Of a DNA stretch of 64,000 nucleotides, positions 17,413 to 27,463 are shown one piece after another. Made by a program: the position numbers and the translations under genes. The DNA is taken from assembly GCF_000807775.2 (NCBI RefSeq), contig NZ_CP047385.1:2232001-2296000 (forward strand), read 5' to 3'. Origin of the DNA: Pandoraea fibrosis. Its GTDB lineage: Bacteria > Pseudomonadota > Gammaproteobacteria > Burkholderiales > Burkholderiaceae. Below the pieces are notes generated by a model that searched no databases, had not been told where the DNA came from, and saw nothing but the letters and a program-made list of their open reading frames with translations. The first letter of the stretch is position 1, and every line of letters begins with the position of its first letter.

Positions 17413-18106
17413 AGCCGAGCGCCTTGCGATTGCCGAAGCGGATCAGCACTTCGGAGAAGATGAGCGTCGCCACGGCCAGCACGACCGAGATGGCGCACAG
17501 ACGCCAGACCAGCGCGTCGCCATTGGGTACCTGAGTGGCCGTGTAGATCGCGAGCGGTAGTGTCTGCGTCTGTCCGGGAATATTCGAGACGAACGTGATC
17601 GTTGCGCCGAACTCGCCGAGCGCACGGGCGAACGCGAGCACGAAGCCGTGCAGCACGCCGGTGGCGCTGAGCGGTAGCGTCACTGTGAAGAAGGTGAGCC
17701 ACGGGCCTGCGCCAAGCGTTTGCGCGGCTTGCTCCAGCTTGGTGTCGGACGATTCGAGCGCTTGCCGGATCGCTCGCACAAGCAGCGGGAACCCCATCAC
17801 GCCGGCGGCGAGCGCGGCGCCCGTCCAGCGAAACGCGAAGGTGAAATTGAACCACTCGCGCAGCAGTTTGCCGATGGCGCCTTGTGCACCGAACAGCACG
17901 AGCAGCGCGAAGCCGACGACGACCGGCGGCAGCACGAGCGGCAAGTGCAGGACGGCATCGAGCAGTGCCTTGCCGGGGAAATGCCGGCGAGCGAGCAGCC
18001 AGGCGGCGGCATAGGCGAAGGGCAGGCTGCAGAGCGTGCCCCATAGGCCGATGCGCAGGCTGAGTTCGACGATGCCCCATTCTTCCGGGCTGAGACTCAT
18101 GAACAT
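17402..18106 (-). CDS. modB: Molybdate ABC transporter permease
   Basis: The membrane channel of the molybdate importer, 234 residues with about five to six helices. The ABC-permease EAA loop appears as 'QAAQTLGAGPWLTFFTVTLPL', and 'FARALGEFGATITFVSNIPGQTQTLPLAIY' is typical of ModB. The start is at 18106, or at 18100 with a second ATG; neither has a strong ribosome-binding site. It lies 215 bp after modA, with a hairpin in the gap. Confidence 0.95.
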   Translation of the reverse strand: MFMSLSPEEWGIVELSLRIGLWGTLCSLPFAYAAAWLLARRHFPGKALLDAVLHLPLVLPPVVVGFALLVLFGAQGAIGKLLREWFNFTFAFRWTGAALAAGVMGFPLLVRAIRQALESSDTKLEQAAQTLGAGPWLTFFTVTLPLSATGVLHGFVLAFARALGEFGATITFVSNIPGQTQTLPLAIYTATQVPNGDALVWRLCAISVVLAVATLIFSEVLIRFGNRKALGYDG

Positions 18107-18190
18107 TCGGGCGAGCAGTTGAGAGTGACGGAGTCGGCCGGACGCTTACGCGCCGGTCCTGCGGGTCCAGCCGGTCTTACATGAGGCAAT

Positions 18191-18217
18191 GCCGAAACCG
18201 TCAACGACGGCTTCGGC
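18191..18217 (-). other. Hairpin in the modA-modB intercistronic gap
   Basis: GCCGAA-A-CCGTC, loop AAC, GACGG-C-TTCGGC: an 11-bp stem with one mismatch. It lies between the binding-protein gene and the permease gene and has no T-tract. Such hairpins often protect the 3' end of the binding-protein message and lower downstream expression. Confidence 0.6.
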
Positions 18218-18321
18218 GGCCAATGCATCAGAGGGATACCGGGAATGTAGCGGATCTCGCCCGTATGAGCGCGAAATGGTTTCCCGGTAGGCGTGCTGCG
18301 AGTGTGACAGGCGTTGCGAAA

Positions 18322-19134
18322 TTACGGATGGCTGAAGCCGAAGCGCTGGAACGTTGCCTGTGCCGTCGGCGTTTGCAGGAATTTGTAGAACGGATCGGCA
18401 TCGGCGCGGTTGGCCTGCTTCGTCACGGCCACCGGATAGACGATCGGTGCGTGGCTGTCGGCCGGGAACGTGCCGGCGATGCGCACACGCTTCTCGGCGT
18501 TGGCATCGGTCTTGTACACGATGCCGTAAGGCGCTTCGCCGCGGGCGACCAGCAACAGGGCGTTGCGCACGTTGTCCGCTGCGGCGACCTTGCCTTGCAC
18601 CTTCGACCAGATGCCGAGCTTCTCGAGCGCAGCCTTGCCGTATAGACCGGCCGGCACGTGAGCGGGATCGCCCATCGCGAGTTTGCCGTTACCGAGCTTG
18701 GCGTCGAGATCGGCGCCCGACTTCAGATCGATGTCGCCCGTGGTCGTGGCCGGCGCGATCAGCACCAGCTCGTTGCCGAGCAGGTTGCGACGCGTGCCTG
18801 TATCGATCAGGTCGTGCTTCTGGGCATAGTCCATCCAGTCCTGGTCGGCCGAGATGAAGACGTCGGCCGGCGCACCTTTCTCGATCTGACGCGCGAGCGT
18901 CGAGCTGGCGCCATACACAAGCACCGGCTTCTTGCCGGTTTCCTTGGTGTAGGCGGCCGACAGATCGTCCAGCGCGTCTTTCATGCTGGCGGCGGCGAAG
19001 ACTTGTTGGGCCGCCGCGTGGCCGGCAAACAACAGACTTGCGCCGACGGCGGCTACGCCCAGTACGCGGCGCAGCATCGTGCCGGTCTTGTGCGGGGCTT
19101 GGGACTTGAGGCTAGCGATAACGACAGCTTTCAC
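18322..19134 (-). CDS. modA: Molybdate ABC transporter substrate-binding protein
   Basis: The periplasmic molybdate/tungstate-binding protein, 270 residues from a GTG start. The signal peptide hydrophobic core is 'VLGVAAVGASLLFAGHAAAQ'. Family motifs are 'VFAAASMKDALDDLSAAYTKETGKK', 'YGASSTLARQIEKGAPADVFISADQDWMDY', and the C-terminal 'YPVAVTKQAN...FYKFLQTPTAQATFQRFGF'. The GTG at 19134 has GGAG about 9 nt upstream; the ATG at 19077 has none, so the GTG is chosen, though the n-region then is long. The promoter carries a ModE-type operator. Confidence 0.94.
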   Translation of the reverse strand: MKAVVIASLKSQAPHKTGTMLRRVLGVAAVGASLLFAGHAAAQQVFAAASMKDALDDLSAAYTKETGKKPVLVYGASSTLARQIEKGAPADVFISADQDWMDYAQKHDLIDTGTRRNLLGNELVLIAPATTTGDIDLKSGADLDAKLGNGKLAMGDPAHVPAGLYGKAALEKLGIWSKVQGKVAAADNVRNALLLVARGEAPYGIVYKTDANAEKRVRIAGTFPADSHAPIVYPVAVTKQANRADADPFYKFLQTPTAQATFQRFGFSHP

Positions 19135-19265
19135 GAATAAGGTCTCCAGCGTGTGGTGGCTAGGTCGGCTCGATGTCTGGCGGCGAACGGATCGTGCGCC
19201 CTGAGCTGACTCGTGGATGCAATCGGGCGGCGAGGCCGGATTGCCGGTCGCGCAGTGCGCGCAAC

Positions 19266-19291
19266 GCGTTGTGTAGGATTATATATAACGC
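19266..19291 (-). promoter_or_regulatory. ModE-type operator (Mo-box) over the modA promoter
   Basis: Inverted repeat CGTTGTGTA-N6-TATATAACG, with G and C flanks extending it to 26 bp. This matches the known ModE box layout CGxTATATA-N6-8-TATATxxCG. On the minus strand a perfect TATAAT (19283-19278) lies within the box, with a TGTACA -35-like element 16 bp upstream (19305-19300). Bound regulator would block the -10, as in ModE repression of mod operons when molybdate is plentiful. The leader before the modA GTG would be about 135 nt. Confidence 0.72.
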
Positions 19292-19504
19292 TTCGACGCT
19301 GTACAGGTATACGCCGTATCACGGCACCCGAATGCGATCCGATGCGGCAACGCCGCGCCGTGAAACGGAGAAATCGGGACGAACTGCGTCAGTTGACGCC
19401 CGAATGAGGCGAAAGCGAACAGGCGCCCGGTCGAGGGCGCCTCCTAATTAATATATGTAGTAAATCCGGGGGGGAGCGGCGGAAGGAGCGGACGGGGTCG
19501 CCCG

Positions 19505-20170
19505 TCAGGCGAGGGCGACTTGTGGCGTTTTGCCCGCCGGGCGCAGCATCGCCGGGCTCGTGCGCAGCATATCGAAGAAGCCGTCGACGACGGCATCGCA
19601 TTCCGCACCCAGGTCGTAGTCGGGCAGGAACAACCAGTCCGACATCATGCCGACCACAAGCGCGTGCAGCATGATCGCTGCGCGACGGGTATCGAGATTT
19701 TTCGGCAACTGATCGCGCTCAATGGCGCGTTCCATGTCGCGCATGATGCGTTGCTTGCCGTCGGCGCACGCCTCGCGCTGGCGCTCGAGCACGGAGAGCA
19801 TCTCGTTCGTGTATTCACATTTGTGGAACAGAATGTCGAGCACGCGGCGGCGGCGCTCGTTGCGCGCCGTCTCCTTGAGGACGAGCTTGCAGATATCGTG
19901 CATGCGCTCCATGGGGTCGCCATTCTCCGACTCGGCGCATTCTTCGTCGATCATGCGCTCCATGGGCAGACGAATGCGGTCCGTCATGGCGTTGAACAGG
20001 TCGATCTTGTTCTTGAAGTGCCAATAAATGGCGCCGCGGGTCAGACCGGCGGCTTCGGCGATGTCGGCGAGCGATGTGCGCGACACGCCTTTCTGTGCGA
20101 ACACCGTCTCGGCGGTGTCGAGCAACAGATTGCGGGTCTCGATCGCTTCCTCTTTGGTTCTGCGGGCCAT
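19505..20170 (-). CDS. TetR/AcrR-family repressor of the RND efflux operon
   Basis: A 221-residue AcrR/BpeR-like regulator. The N-terminal helix-turn-helix is 'TSLADIAEAAGLTRGAIYWHFKNKIDLFNAM', near-identical in style to AcrR and AmeR. The rest is the all-helical ligand domain with 'VLDILFHKCEYTNEM' and 'WLFLPDYDLGAECDAVVDGFFDML'. Start 20170 (ATG before ARRTKEEA) is chosen because that is where AcrR homologues begin; the open frame runs on upstream into the operator. Divergent from the efflux genes, with an AcrR-type operator between them. Confidence 0.93.
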   Translation of the reverse strand: MARRTKEEAIETRNLLLDTAETVFAQKGVSRTSLADIAEAAGLTRGAIYWHFKNKIDLFNAMTDRIRLPMERMIDEECAESENGDPMERMHDICKLVLKETARNERRRRVLDILFHKCEYTNEMLSVLERQREACADGKQRIMRDMERAIERDQLPKNLDTRRAAIMLHALVVGMMSDWLFLPDYDLGAECDAVVDGFFDMLRTSPAMLRPAGKTPQVALA

Positions 20171-20247
20171 CGTCGTGTCACAGGGGCGGCGGAAATTTGC
20201 GAAATGCGATGTAAACCGGTGCGCACTTTGGTGCGACGCAATGTGAT

Positions 20248-20276
20248 TTACATACATTCATGAATGTATCTATAAT
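20248..20276 (+). promoter_or_regulatory. Efflux operon promoter with AcrR-type operator
   Basis: Perfect 18-bp palindrome ATACATTCATGAATGTAT at 20252-20269 within a 24-bp site (20249-20272) that closely resembles the E. coli AcrR operator as I recall it. A TATAAT -10 lies at 20271-20276 and a TTACAT -35 at 20248-20253, 17 bp apart, so the operator fills the spacer and -35. It also lies 79 bp before the repressor start, allowing autoregulation. Confidence 0.85.
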
Positions 20277-20510
20277 AGCAGCCGCTTGCTCAATTGCACA
20301 GGGAACATTTAAGCTCCTTCGTCTAAGGGAAAAACCTCACGGATGTGAGGGAGCCATTTGAGGCCAGATCACCCGGGCCTCAGGCACTCGCCGACCCGTC
20401 TTTGTGCGACAGGATTGCCGAGCGGACTTTGCCGCAGCAGTCGTCGCCACCGCAATCGTCGCAACGTATCGTCATTTTGTTTGACCGCATTCCATTTATC
20501 GGGGGCGTAT

Positions 20511-21743
20511 ATGCACGTCAAGAGAAGTTCACTGGGGATGGTCACGGCCGTGGCACTCGCGGTATTGACCTTGGCCGCGTGCGGCAAGAAGCCGCAGCAG
20601 CCGCAGGGCATGGTGCCGGAAGTCGGCGTCGTGACACTGCAACCCCAGAACGTAACACTGACGACCGACCTGCCCGGACGCACCTCGCCCTTCCGCGTTG
20701 CCGACGTGCGGGCGCGTGTCGACGGCATCGTGCTCAAGCGCGATTTCACCGAAGGCGGTGACGTCAAGGCAGGCCAGCGTCTGTACAAGATCGACCCGGC
20801 AACGTATCAGGCGGCTTACGACAACGCCAAGGCCACGCTGGCCAAGGCCGTCGCGAACCAGGCCTCGACCAAGCTGTTGGCCGATCGCTACAAGCAACTG
20901 GTCGCCGTCGAGGCTGTCTCGAAGCAGGACTACGACAACGCCGTCGCGTCTGCCCTGCAGGCCGACGCCGATGTGCAGTCCGGCAAGGCCGCGGTCGAAA
21001 CGGCACGCATCAACCTCGGCTACACCGACGTGCCGGCTCCGATCTCGGGCCGCACCGGGCTGTCGCAAGTGACCGAAGGCGCTTACGTGCAATCGGGCGC
21101 CGCCACGCTCATGACGACCGTTCAGCAGATCGATCCGATGTACGTGGACGTGACGCAATCGGCCGCCGAGGGGCTGCGTCTGCGCCGTTCACTGGCCGAC
21201 GGCAAGCTGCAAAGTGCGGGCAAGAACGCCGCCAAGGTCGAACTGACGCTGGAAGACGGCACGAAGTACCCGCTCGAAGGCAAGCTGCAGTTCTCCGACA
21301 TCACCGTCGATCAGACGACCGGCTCGGTGACGGTGCGCGCGATCTTCCCGAACCCGAACCGCGAGTTGTTGCCCGGCATGTTCGTGCACGCCAAGCTCCA
21401 GGAAGGGGTGAAGGAAGGTGGTCTGCTCGTGCCGCAACAGGGCGTCACGCGTGACCAGAAGGGTCAGCCGACGGCACTGATCGTGAACAAGGAAGGCAAG
21501 GTCGAACTGCGTCAACTCGTGACCGATCGCGCGATCGGCGACAAGTGGCTGGTGAGTTCGGGCCTGGCAGCGGGCGATCAGGTGATCGTGTCGGGGCTGC
21601 AGAAGGTGCGCCCGGGTGCGCCGGCGAAGGCTGTGCCGGCACAACAACCGGGGGCGGCGCCGGCGCCGGCGGGTGCCAGCGCACCGGCCGCTGCGGCACC
21701 TGCCTCGCAGGCGAGCACTGCCTCGGCCGCCAACGCTCAATAA
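20511..21743 (+). CDS. RND efflux periplasmic adaptor (AcrA/BpeA-like lipoprotein)
   Basis: The membrane fusion protein that links pump and channel, 410 residues. The signal sequence ends in a lipobox 'TLAAC' (lipidated Cys at about 24). Next come the barrel-sandwich hybrid 'RVADVRARVDGIVLKRDFTEGGDVKAGQRLYKIDP', a helical hairpin (about 100-170), and 'APISGRTGLSQVTEGAYV'. The C-terminus ends in a Pro/Ala-rich tail after residue 380. Start 20511 is chosen by the lipoprotein signal. The transporter gene follows after 15 bp. Confidence 0.95.
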   Translation: MHVKRSSLGMVTAVALAVLTLAACGKKPQQPQGMVPEVGVVTLQPQNVTLTTDLPGRTSPFRVADVRARVDGIVLKRDFTEGGDVKAGQRLYKIDPATYQAAYDNAKATLAKAVANQASTKLLADRYKQLVAVEAVSKQDYDNAVASALQADADVQSGKAAVETARINLGYTDVPAPISGRTGLSQVTEGAYVQSGAATLMTTVQQIDPMYVDVTQSAAEGLRLRRSLADGKLQSAGKNAAKVELTLEDGTKYPLEGKLQFSDITVDQTTGSVTVRAIFPNPNRELLPGMFVHAKLQEGVKEGGLLVPQQGVTRDQKGQPTALIVNKEGKVELRQLVTDRAIGDKWLVSSGLAAGDQVIVSGLQKVRPGAPAKAVPAQQPGAAPAPAGASAPAAAAPASQASTASAANAQ

Positions 21744-21758
21744 CGCGGAGCCTTATTC

Positions 21759-24700
21759 ATGGCAAAGTTTTTTATCGATCGCCCGATTTTTGCGTGGGTG
21801 ATCGCGATTGTCATCATGCTGGCCGGTGCGCTTTCGATTCTGAAGCTCCCGGTCTCGCAATATCCGCCCATCGCACCGCCTTCGGTGCAGATCACCGCGA
21901 CTTACCCGGGCGCTTCGGCGCAGACCGTTCAGGATACGGTCACGCAGGTGATCGAGCAGCAGATGAACGGTATCGACAACCTCGAGTACATGTCGTCGAC
22001 GTCTGACGGCTCGGGTACGGCACAGATCACGCTGACCTTCTCGCAGGGCACGAACCCGGACATCGCACAGGTGCAGGTGCAGAACAAGCTGCAACTTGCC
22101 ACGCCGCTGCTGCCGCAGCAGGTGCAACAGCAGGGTATCAAGGTGGCCAAGGCGACCAAGAACTTCTTGCTGGTGATCGGTGCGTATTCCGACGACGGTC
22201 AGATGACCGACATCGACCTTGCCAACTACATCGCCGCCAACGTGCAGGACCCGATCAGCCGTGTGAACGGTGTGGGTCAGGTGCAGCTCTTCGGTTCGCA
22301 GTACGCGATGCGTGTCTGGGTCGATCCGCAGAAACTGAACGGCTACAACCTCACCGTCATCGACGTTTCGAACGCCATTTCGGCGCAGAACGTTCAGATT
22401 TCGGCGGGTGAGTTGGGCGGTGCACCGGCAGTGAAGGGGCAACAGCTCAATGCCACCGTGACGGCACAAAGCCGTCTGCAAACGCCGGAGCAGTTCCGCA
22501 AGATTCTGCTCAAGGTCAACAAGGACGGCTCGCAAGTGCGTCTGGGTGACGTGGCACGTATCGAGCTGGGCGGTGAGTCGTATCAGGTGGTGGCACGCTA
22601 TAACGGCAAGCCGGCCGCCGGTCTGGCCATTACGCTGGCCACGGGCGCGAACGCGCTGCAAACCGCGACAGCAGTCAAGCAGGCCGTCACCGAGCTGGAG
22701 CCGTACTTCCCGGCGGGCATGAAGGTCGACTACCCCTACGACACCACGCCGTTCGTGAAGATCTCGATCGAGGAAGTGATCAAGACCCTCATCGAAGGTA
22801 TCGTGCTCGTGTTCCTGGTGATGTATCTGTTCCTGCAAAATCTGCGGGCAACGATCATCCCGACGATTGCCGTGCCGGTCGTGTTGCTGGGGACGTTCGG
22901 CATCATGGGCGCGGCGGGCTTCTCGATCAACACCTTGTCGATGTTCGGGCTGGTGCTGGCCATTGGTCTGCTCGTTGACGATGCCATTGTGGTGGTGGAA
23001 AACGTCGAGCGGGTGATGGCCGAAGAGGGCTTGAGTCCGAAGGAAGCGACGAAGAAGGCGATGGACCAGATCGTCGGCGCGCTGGTGGGCGTGGCGCTCG
23101 TGCTCTCGGCGGTGTTCGTGCCGATGGCGTTCTTCGGCGGCTCGACGGGGGCCATCTATCGTCAGTTCTCGTTGACGATCGTGGCGGCCATGGCGTTGTC
23201 GGTGCTGGTGGCTATCGTGCTCACGCCGGCCATGTGCGCGACGATTCTCAAGCCGATCAAGAAGGGCGAAGTGCACGAGAAGCGCGGCTTCTTCGGCTGG
23301 TTCAACCGCACGTTCGACAAGGGCTCGAAGAAGTATCAGGGTCAGGTCGAGCGGATTCTGAAGCGCAGCACGCCGCTCGTGATCGTATATGTCGTGATCG
23401 TGGCGGCGGTGGGCTTCCTGTTCGTGCGCATGCCGACAGCGTTCTTGCCGGACGAAGATCAGGGCTACTTCTTCAACCTGGTGCAATTGCCGCCGGGCGC
23501 GACGCAAGAGCGCACGCTCGACGTGATGAAGCAGGTCGAGAAGCACTACCTCGAGAAGGAAAAGGACGCCGTGCGTTCGATCTTCACGGTGACGGGCTTC
23601 GGCTTTAACGGCCGTGGTCAGAACGTGGGTCTCGCGTTCACGATGTTGCGTCCGTGGGAAGACCGTCAGTCGTCGGATCTGAAGGTGCAGGCGGTGATCG
23701 CGCGGTCGTACCAGGCCTTCGCGAGCGTGAAGGACGCCATGATCTTCGCGATCAACCCGCCGTCGGTGCCTGAACTGGGTAACGCGGGCGGTATCGACTT
23801 CGAACTGCAGGATCGCGCAGGCCTGGGCCACGACGCGTTGATGGCCGCACGTAACCAGCTTCTCGGATTGGCGGCAAAGAATCCGAATCTGGCGAACATG
23901 CGTCCGAACGGTCTCGACGACACGCCGCAGTACAAGGTGGACGTCGACGAGGAAAAGGCCGCTGCACTGGGTCTGTCGATTGCCGACGTGTACACCACGC
24001 TCTCGGCCTCGTGGGGTTCGTCCTACGTGAACGACTTCATCGACCGTGGTCGTGTGAAGAAGGTGTACGTGATGTCGGAGGCGAAGGACCGCATGCTGCC
24101 GCAAGACATCAACAAGCTGTATGTGCGCAACGCGAGCGGAACCATGGTGCCGTTCTCGGCCTTCGCGACCGGCAAGTGGACTTACGGCTCGCCGCGTCTG
24201 GAGCGTTACAACGGTGTGCCTGCGGTGGAAATCCAGGGGATGCCGGCACCGGGCAAGTCGTCGGGTGACGCCATGAAGGCCGTGGAGGAAATCGCCAAGC
24301 AACTGCCGGCGGGTATCGGTCTGGAGTGGACGGGGCTGTCGTTTGAAGAGCGCATTTCGGGCTCGCAGGCACCGGCGCTGTATGCCATCTCGATCCTGAT
24401 CGTGTTCTTGTGTCTGGCCGCGTTGTATGAAAGCTGGTCGATTCCGTTCTCGGTGATTCTGGTGGTGCCGCTGGGTGTGTTGGGCGCACTGCTTGCAGCG
24501 ACGCTGCGTGGATTGTCGAACGACGTGTACTTCCAGGTGGGTCTGCTGACAACCGTGGGTCTGTCGGCGAAGAACGCGATTCTGATCGTGGAATTCGCCA
24601 AGGATCTGCAAGAGCAGGGCCGCACGCTGATGGAAGCGACGATGGAAGCGGTGCGACTGCGTTTGCGCCCGATTCTGATGACGTCGATGGCGTTCATTCT

Positions 24701-24932
24701 CGGGGTGTTGCCGCTCGCGATCTCGAACGGTGCCGGCTCGGCTTCGCAGCACGCTATCGGTACCGGCGTGATCGGCGGTATGCTGGCGGCGACGTTCCTC
24801 GCGATCTACTACGTGCCGGTCTTCTTCGTGATGGTGCGCAAGCGCTTCGCCCATGAAGATCTGGATACCGTGGAGCATCCGGAATTGCGTCATGAGCAAC
24901 CGGACGCCGGCCCCGCCAAGGAAGGAAACTGA
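21759..24932 (+). CDS. RND multidrug efflux transporter, HAE1 family (AcrB/BpeB-like)
   Basis: The inner-membrane proton-driven pump, 1057 residues, full length for the family. '[23 protein letters not shown]' is the classic HAE1 N-terminus. '[17 protein letters not shown]' carries the Asp pair of the proton relay in TM4, and '[17 protein letters not shown]' the TM10 Lys. Two large periplasmic loops lie at about 30-330 and 560-870. By order and repressor it resembles BpeAB-OprB/AcrAB, which export macrolides, aminoglycosides, fluoroquinolones and acyl-homoserine lactones in relatives; actual substrates are not readable here. Confidence 0.96.
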   Translation: MAKFFIDRPIFAWVIAIVIMLAGALSILKLPVSQYPPIAPPSVQITATYPGASAQTVQDTVTQVIEQQMNGIDNLEYMSSTSDGSGTAQITLTFSQGTNPDIAQVQVQNKLQLATPLLPQQVQQQGIKVAKATKNFLLVIGAYSDDGQMTDIDLANYIAANVQDPISRVNGVGQVQLFGSQYAMRVWVDPQKLNGYNLTVIDVSNAISAQNVQISAGELGGAPAVKGQQLNATVTAQSRLQTPEQFRKILLKVNKDGSQVRLGDVARIELGGESYQVVARYNGKPAAGLAITLATGANALQTATAVKQAVTELEPYFPAGMKVDYPYDTTPFVKISIEEVIKTLIEGIVLVFLVMYLFLQNLRATIIPTIAVPVVLLGTFGIMGAAGFSINTLSMFGLVLAIGLLVDDAIVVVENVERVMAEEGLSPKEATKKAMDQIVGALVGVALVLSAVFVPMAFFGGSTGAIYRQFSLTIVAAMALSVLVAIVLTPAMCATILKPIKKGEVHEKRGFFGWFNRTFDKGSKKYQGQVERILKRSTPLVIVYVVIVAAVGFLFVRMPTAFLPDEDQGYFFNLVQLPPGATQERTLDVMKQVEKHYLEKEKDAVRSIFTVTGFGFNGRGQNVGLAFTMLRPWEDRQSSDLKVQAVIARSYQAFASVKDAMIFAINPPSVPELGNAGGIDFELQDRAGLGHDALMAARNQLLGLAAKNPNLANMRPNGLDDTPQYKVDVDEEKAAALGLSIADVYTTLSASWGSSYVNDFIDRGRVKKVYVMSEAKDRMLPQDINKLYVRNASGTMVPFSAFATGKWTYGSPRLERYNGVPAVEIQGMPAPGKSSGDAMKAVEEIAKQLPAGIGLEWTGLSFEERISGSQAPALYAISILIVFLCLAALYESWSIPFSVILVVPLGVLGALLAATLRGLSNDVYFQVGLLTTVGLSAKNAILIVEFAKDLQEQGRTLMEATMEAVRLRLRPILMTSMAFILGVLPLAISNGAGSASQHAIGTGVIGGMLAATFLAIYYVPVFFVMVRKRFAHEDLDTVEHPELRHEQPDAGPAKEGN

Positions 24933-24934
24933 CT

Positions 24935-26425
24935 ATGAAGCACAAAGCATTGCCGATTGCCTTGGCGGCAGCGTTCCTGGCAGGCTGTACCCTCGCGCCG
25001 CACTATGAGCGGCCCGAGGCACCGGTTGCCACGTCGTTCCCCACTGGCCCGGCTTACAAGACGCCCGGGGCGGCGAACCAGAACGGCACGGCCGGCAGCA
25101 ATGCCCTGGTGGCTGCCGATCTGGGTTGGCGAGATTTCTTCACCGATCCCCGCCTGCAAAAGCTGATCGAGATCGCACTGGAGAACAACCGCGATCTGCG
25201 AGTCTCGATGCTCAACATCGAAGCGGCGCGTGCGCAGTATCAGATCCAGCGCTCTGCGCTGTTGCCCTCGGTTGGGGCGGCAGGGCAGGCGTCGATCCAG
25301 CGTTCCCCGGCAGACTTGTCGTCGTCGGGACGCGCGGGGGTCAGCCGCAGTTATCAGGTGGGTGTGGGTTTTACGTCGTATGAACTCGATCTGTTCGGTC
25401 GTATCCAGAGCCTGAAGGATCAGGCATTGGAGACGTATCTGGCGAGCGAGGACACGGCCAAGGCAGCGCATATGACGCTGATCTCGGAAGTGGCCACGGC
25501 GTACCTCACCTGGCTGGCGGATCAGGAACTGCTCAAGCTCACCGCCGACACGCTCAAGAGCCAGGAATCGTCGTATAACCTGACCCTGCGCAGCTTTAAC
25601 GTGGGCACGGCCTCCGGGCTGGATCTGCGTCAGGCGCAAACGCCGGTCGATACGGCGCGGGCGAATTTTGCGCAATACACGCGTCAGGTCGCACAGGACG
25701 AGAATGCGCTGACGCTGCTCATCGGCCAGCCGTTGCCGGCCGATCTGCCGCCGGGACGTCCGCTCGACGGGCAGGGTTTGCTCACCGACCTGCCGGCCGG
25801 GTTGCCTTCGGATCTGCTGCTGCGTCGTCCGGATGTCACGGCGGCCGAGCACACGCTCAAGGGGGCCAACGCGAACATCGGTGCTGCGCGTGCCGCATTC
25901 TTCCCGTCGATCTCTTTGACGGCGAGCGCCGGGACGGCCAGCGCCTCGTTGAGCAATCTGTTCAAGGGCGGGCAGGGCGCATGGTCGTTTGCGCCGACGA
26001 TTACGCTGCCGATCTTCGCGGGTGGGCAGAACATCGCCAACCTCGACTTGGCCAAGGTGCAGAAGCGTATCGAGATCGCCAATTACGAGAAGGCGATTCA
26101 GACTGCGTTCCGCGAAGTGTCGGACGGGTTGGCCGCGCGCGGCACGCTCGACGATCAGGTCGCGGCGCAGGAGTCGCTCGTCAAGGCGAGCGACGAGAGC
26201 TACAAGCTCTCGGATCTGCGCTACCGCAACGGCGTCGACAGCTACCTGAACGCGCTCGTTTCGCAACGCGCGCTGTACTCGGCGCAGCAAACGCTGATTG
26301 CCACGCGCCTGTCGCGCTGGACCAACCTCGTCACGCTGTACAAGGCGCTTGGCGGCGGTTGGGAAGAGCGCTCGGTTCCGGCCAATGCCGGAACGGCGTC
26401 GGCACCGGCAGCAGCATCGTCGTGA
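24935..26425 (+). CDS. RND efflux outer-membrane channel, NodT/OprM-type lipoprotein
   Basis: The TolC-like trimeric outer-membrane exit duct, 496 residues. The lipobox 'FLAGC' gives a lipidated N-terminus, then '[13 protein letters not shown]'. Two outer-membrane efflux repeats are seen: '[33 protein letters not shown]' (about 65-97) and '[38 protein letters not shown]' (about 290-330). The transporter stop is 2 bp upstream, so the three genes form one operon. A strong terminator follows. Confidence 0.95.
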   Translation: MKHKALPIALAAAFLAGCTLAPHYERPEAPVATSFPTGPAYKTPGAANQNGTAGSNALVAADLGWRDFFTDPRLQKLIEIALENNRDLRVSMLNIEAARAQYQIQRSALLPSVGAAGQASIQRSPADLSSSGRAGVSRSYQVGVGFTSYELDLFGRIQSLKDQALETYLASEDTAKAAHMTLISEVATAYLTWLADQELLKLTADTLKSQESSYNLTLRSFNVGTASGLDLRQAQTPVDTARANFAQYTRQVAQDENALTLLIGQPLPADLPPGRPLDGQGLLTDLPAGLPSDLLLRRPDVTAAEHTLKGANANIGAARAAFFPSISLTASAGTASASLSNLFKGGQGAWSFAPTITLPIFAGGQNIANLDLAKVQKRIEIANYEKAIQTAFREVSDGLAARGTLDDQVAAQESLVKASDESYKLSDLRYRNGVDSYLNALVSQRALYSAQQTLIATRLSRWTNLVTLYKALGGGWEERSVPANAGTASAPAAASS

Positions 26426-26520
26426 TGGGGGCGAGGGTGTCGGCGATGTTGTGAGGCGGGCGGCGGTGTGAGCCGCTCAACTGTCTCGCAACGGCGCAAG
26501 ACCTCACCTTCGAGGTATCG

Positions 26521-26555
26521 GAAACGCCCGGCCAAGTGCCGGGCGTTTCTTTTTT
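26521..26555 (+). terminator. Rho-independent terminator of the efflux operon
   Basis: Perfect 12-bp stem GAAACGCCCGGC / GCCGGGCGTTTC (26521-26532 and 26538-26549), loop CAAGT, then six T. Confidence 0.93.
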
Positions 26556-26765
26556 GTGCGTCATGTCGCGCGAACAATAAGCTCAGTTCCCGAGAGGTTT
26601 AGACGCCGGGTTCTACGCTCGCCCCTACCTTGCGTAGCGCTTCGTCGCTATCCTTGATCGCGTTGTATTCGCAACACCCCGAGCGTCGACGCGAGCGTTC
26701 CATGACACTCGCGAACTGATGCACGGGACACATATAAGCTGACTGCTTTTCCAGGGAGAGACACC

Positions 26766-27023
26766 ATGAGCGATCTTCAAGCACGCTTCGACGAGGCGGT
26801 AGCCCAATCCAAGACGCTGCCCGAACGCCCCGACAATTTCACGTTGCTGCGCATCTATGCGCTTTTCAAGCAAGGCACCGAGGGCGATGTGTCCGGCACG
26901 CGTCCCGGCATGACGGATTTCGTCGGTCGCGCCAAATTCGATGCGTGGGAAATGCTCAAAGGCAAGTCGAAGGAAGAGGCGCAGGAAGCTTATGTCGCCC
27001 TCGTCGACGAGTTGAAGGGATAA
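26766..27023 (+). CDS. Acyl-CoA-binding protein
   Basis: A small cytoplasmic carrier of long-chain acyl-CoA, 85 residues, the usual size. The four-helix ACBP pattern is clear: 'LQARFDEAVAQSKTLPERPDN', 'LRIYALFKQGTEGDVSGTRPG' (the conserved YxLFKQ-type core) and 'KFDAWEMLKGKSKEEAQEAYVALVDEL'. It has a GGGAGAG ribosome-binding site and stands alone, closed by a terminator. Confidence 0.95.
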   Translation: MSDLQARFDEAVAQSKTLPERPDNFTLLRIYALFKQGTEGDVSGTRPGMTDFVGRAKFDAWEMLKGKSKEEAQEAYVALVDELKG

Positions 27024-27101
27024 CGCTGGCGGGCACTTCGTTGCCCGGCCTGCGACGATGAGGCGGTGCCGAACCTGTTCGGCGCGATCGGCCTGATCGG
27101 C

Positions 27102-27132
27102 AAAAAAACGGCGGCTTCGGTCGCCGTTTTTT
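27102..27132. terminator. Bidirectional terminator with UUCG tetraloop
   Basis: ACGGCGGC-TTCG-GTCGCCGT stem-loop (one G-U pair) flanked by A7 on one side and T6 on the other. Closes the acyl-CoA-binding protein gene. Confidence 0.92.
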
Positions 27133-27463
27133 CATGGGCGTCCGCCGTCGAGCGAAGCCTCGCGTATGAGAAGTGAGGTGGCGTATGACGGGGTGAGTTT
27201 TGCGGTGTGGTCCGATTGGCGAGTGGCGGAGGGTGCGCGACGATGAACACGTCATCAACGAGACGAGAGACTGCACCATGCAACAGGATCGACGACACTC
27301 GCGGCGTCACGCCGATCGTCAGGCGCTGCGCGATGCACTTGCCAATCGCAGCTATCCATCCAGGCGAATCGATCCGCGAATGCCTTCGCGTGAGGCAACG
27401 CGACGTCGGGGCCGGGGCGTGTGGCTATTGCCGCCGCGTGCGCGGGGGCAGCCGGCTGGCGAG

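Noticed and set aside
18958..19134. modA start at the ATG 19077
   Set aside because: No ribosome-binding site there; the GTG at 19134 has one, although it gives a longer signal-peptide n-region.
19135..19265. A molybdenum-cofactor riboswitch in the modA leader
   Set aside because: I could not find the expected multi-stem fold or conserved bases; the ModE-type operator explains control better.
21753..24899. A 1048-codon open frame on the minus strand across the efflux transporter
   Set aside because: It is exactly antisense to a full-length AcrB-like gene. Its translation is His/Arg/Gln-rich with no fold motif, as expected of a codon-bias shadow in high-GC DNA.
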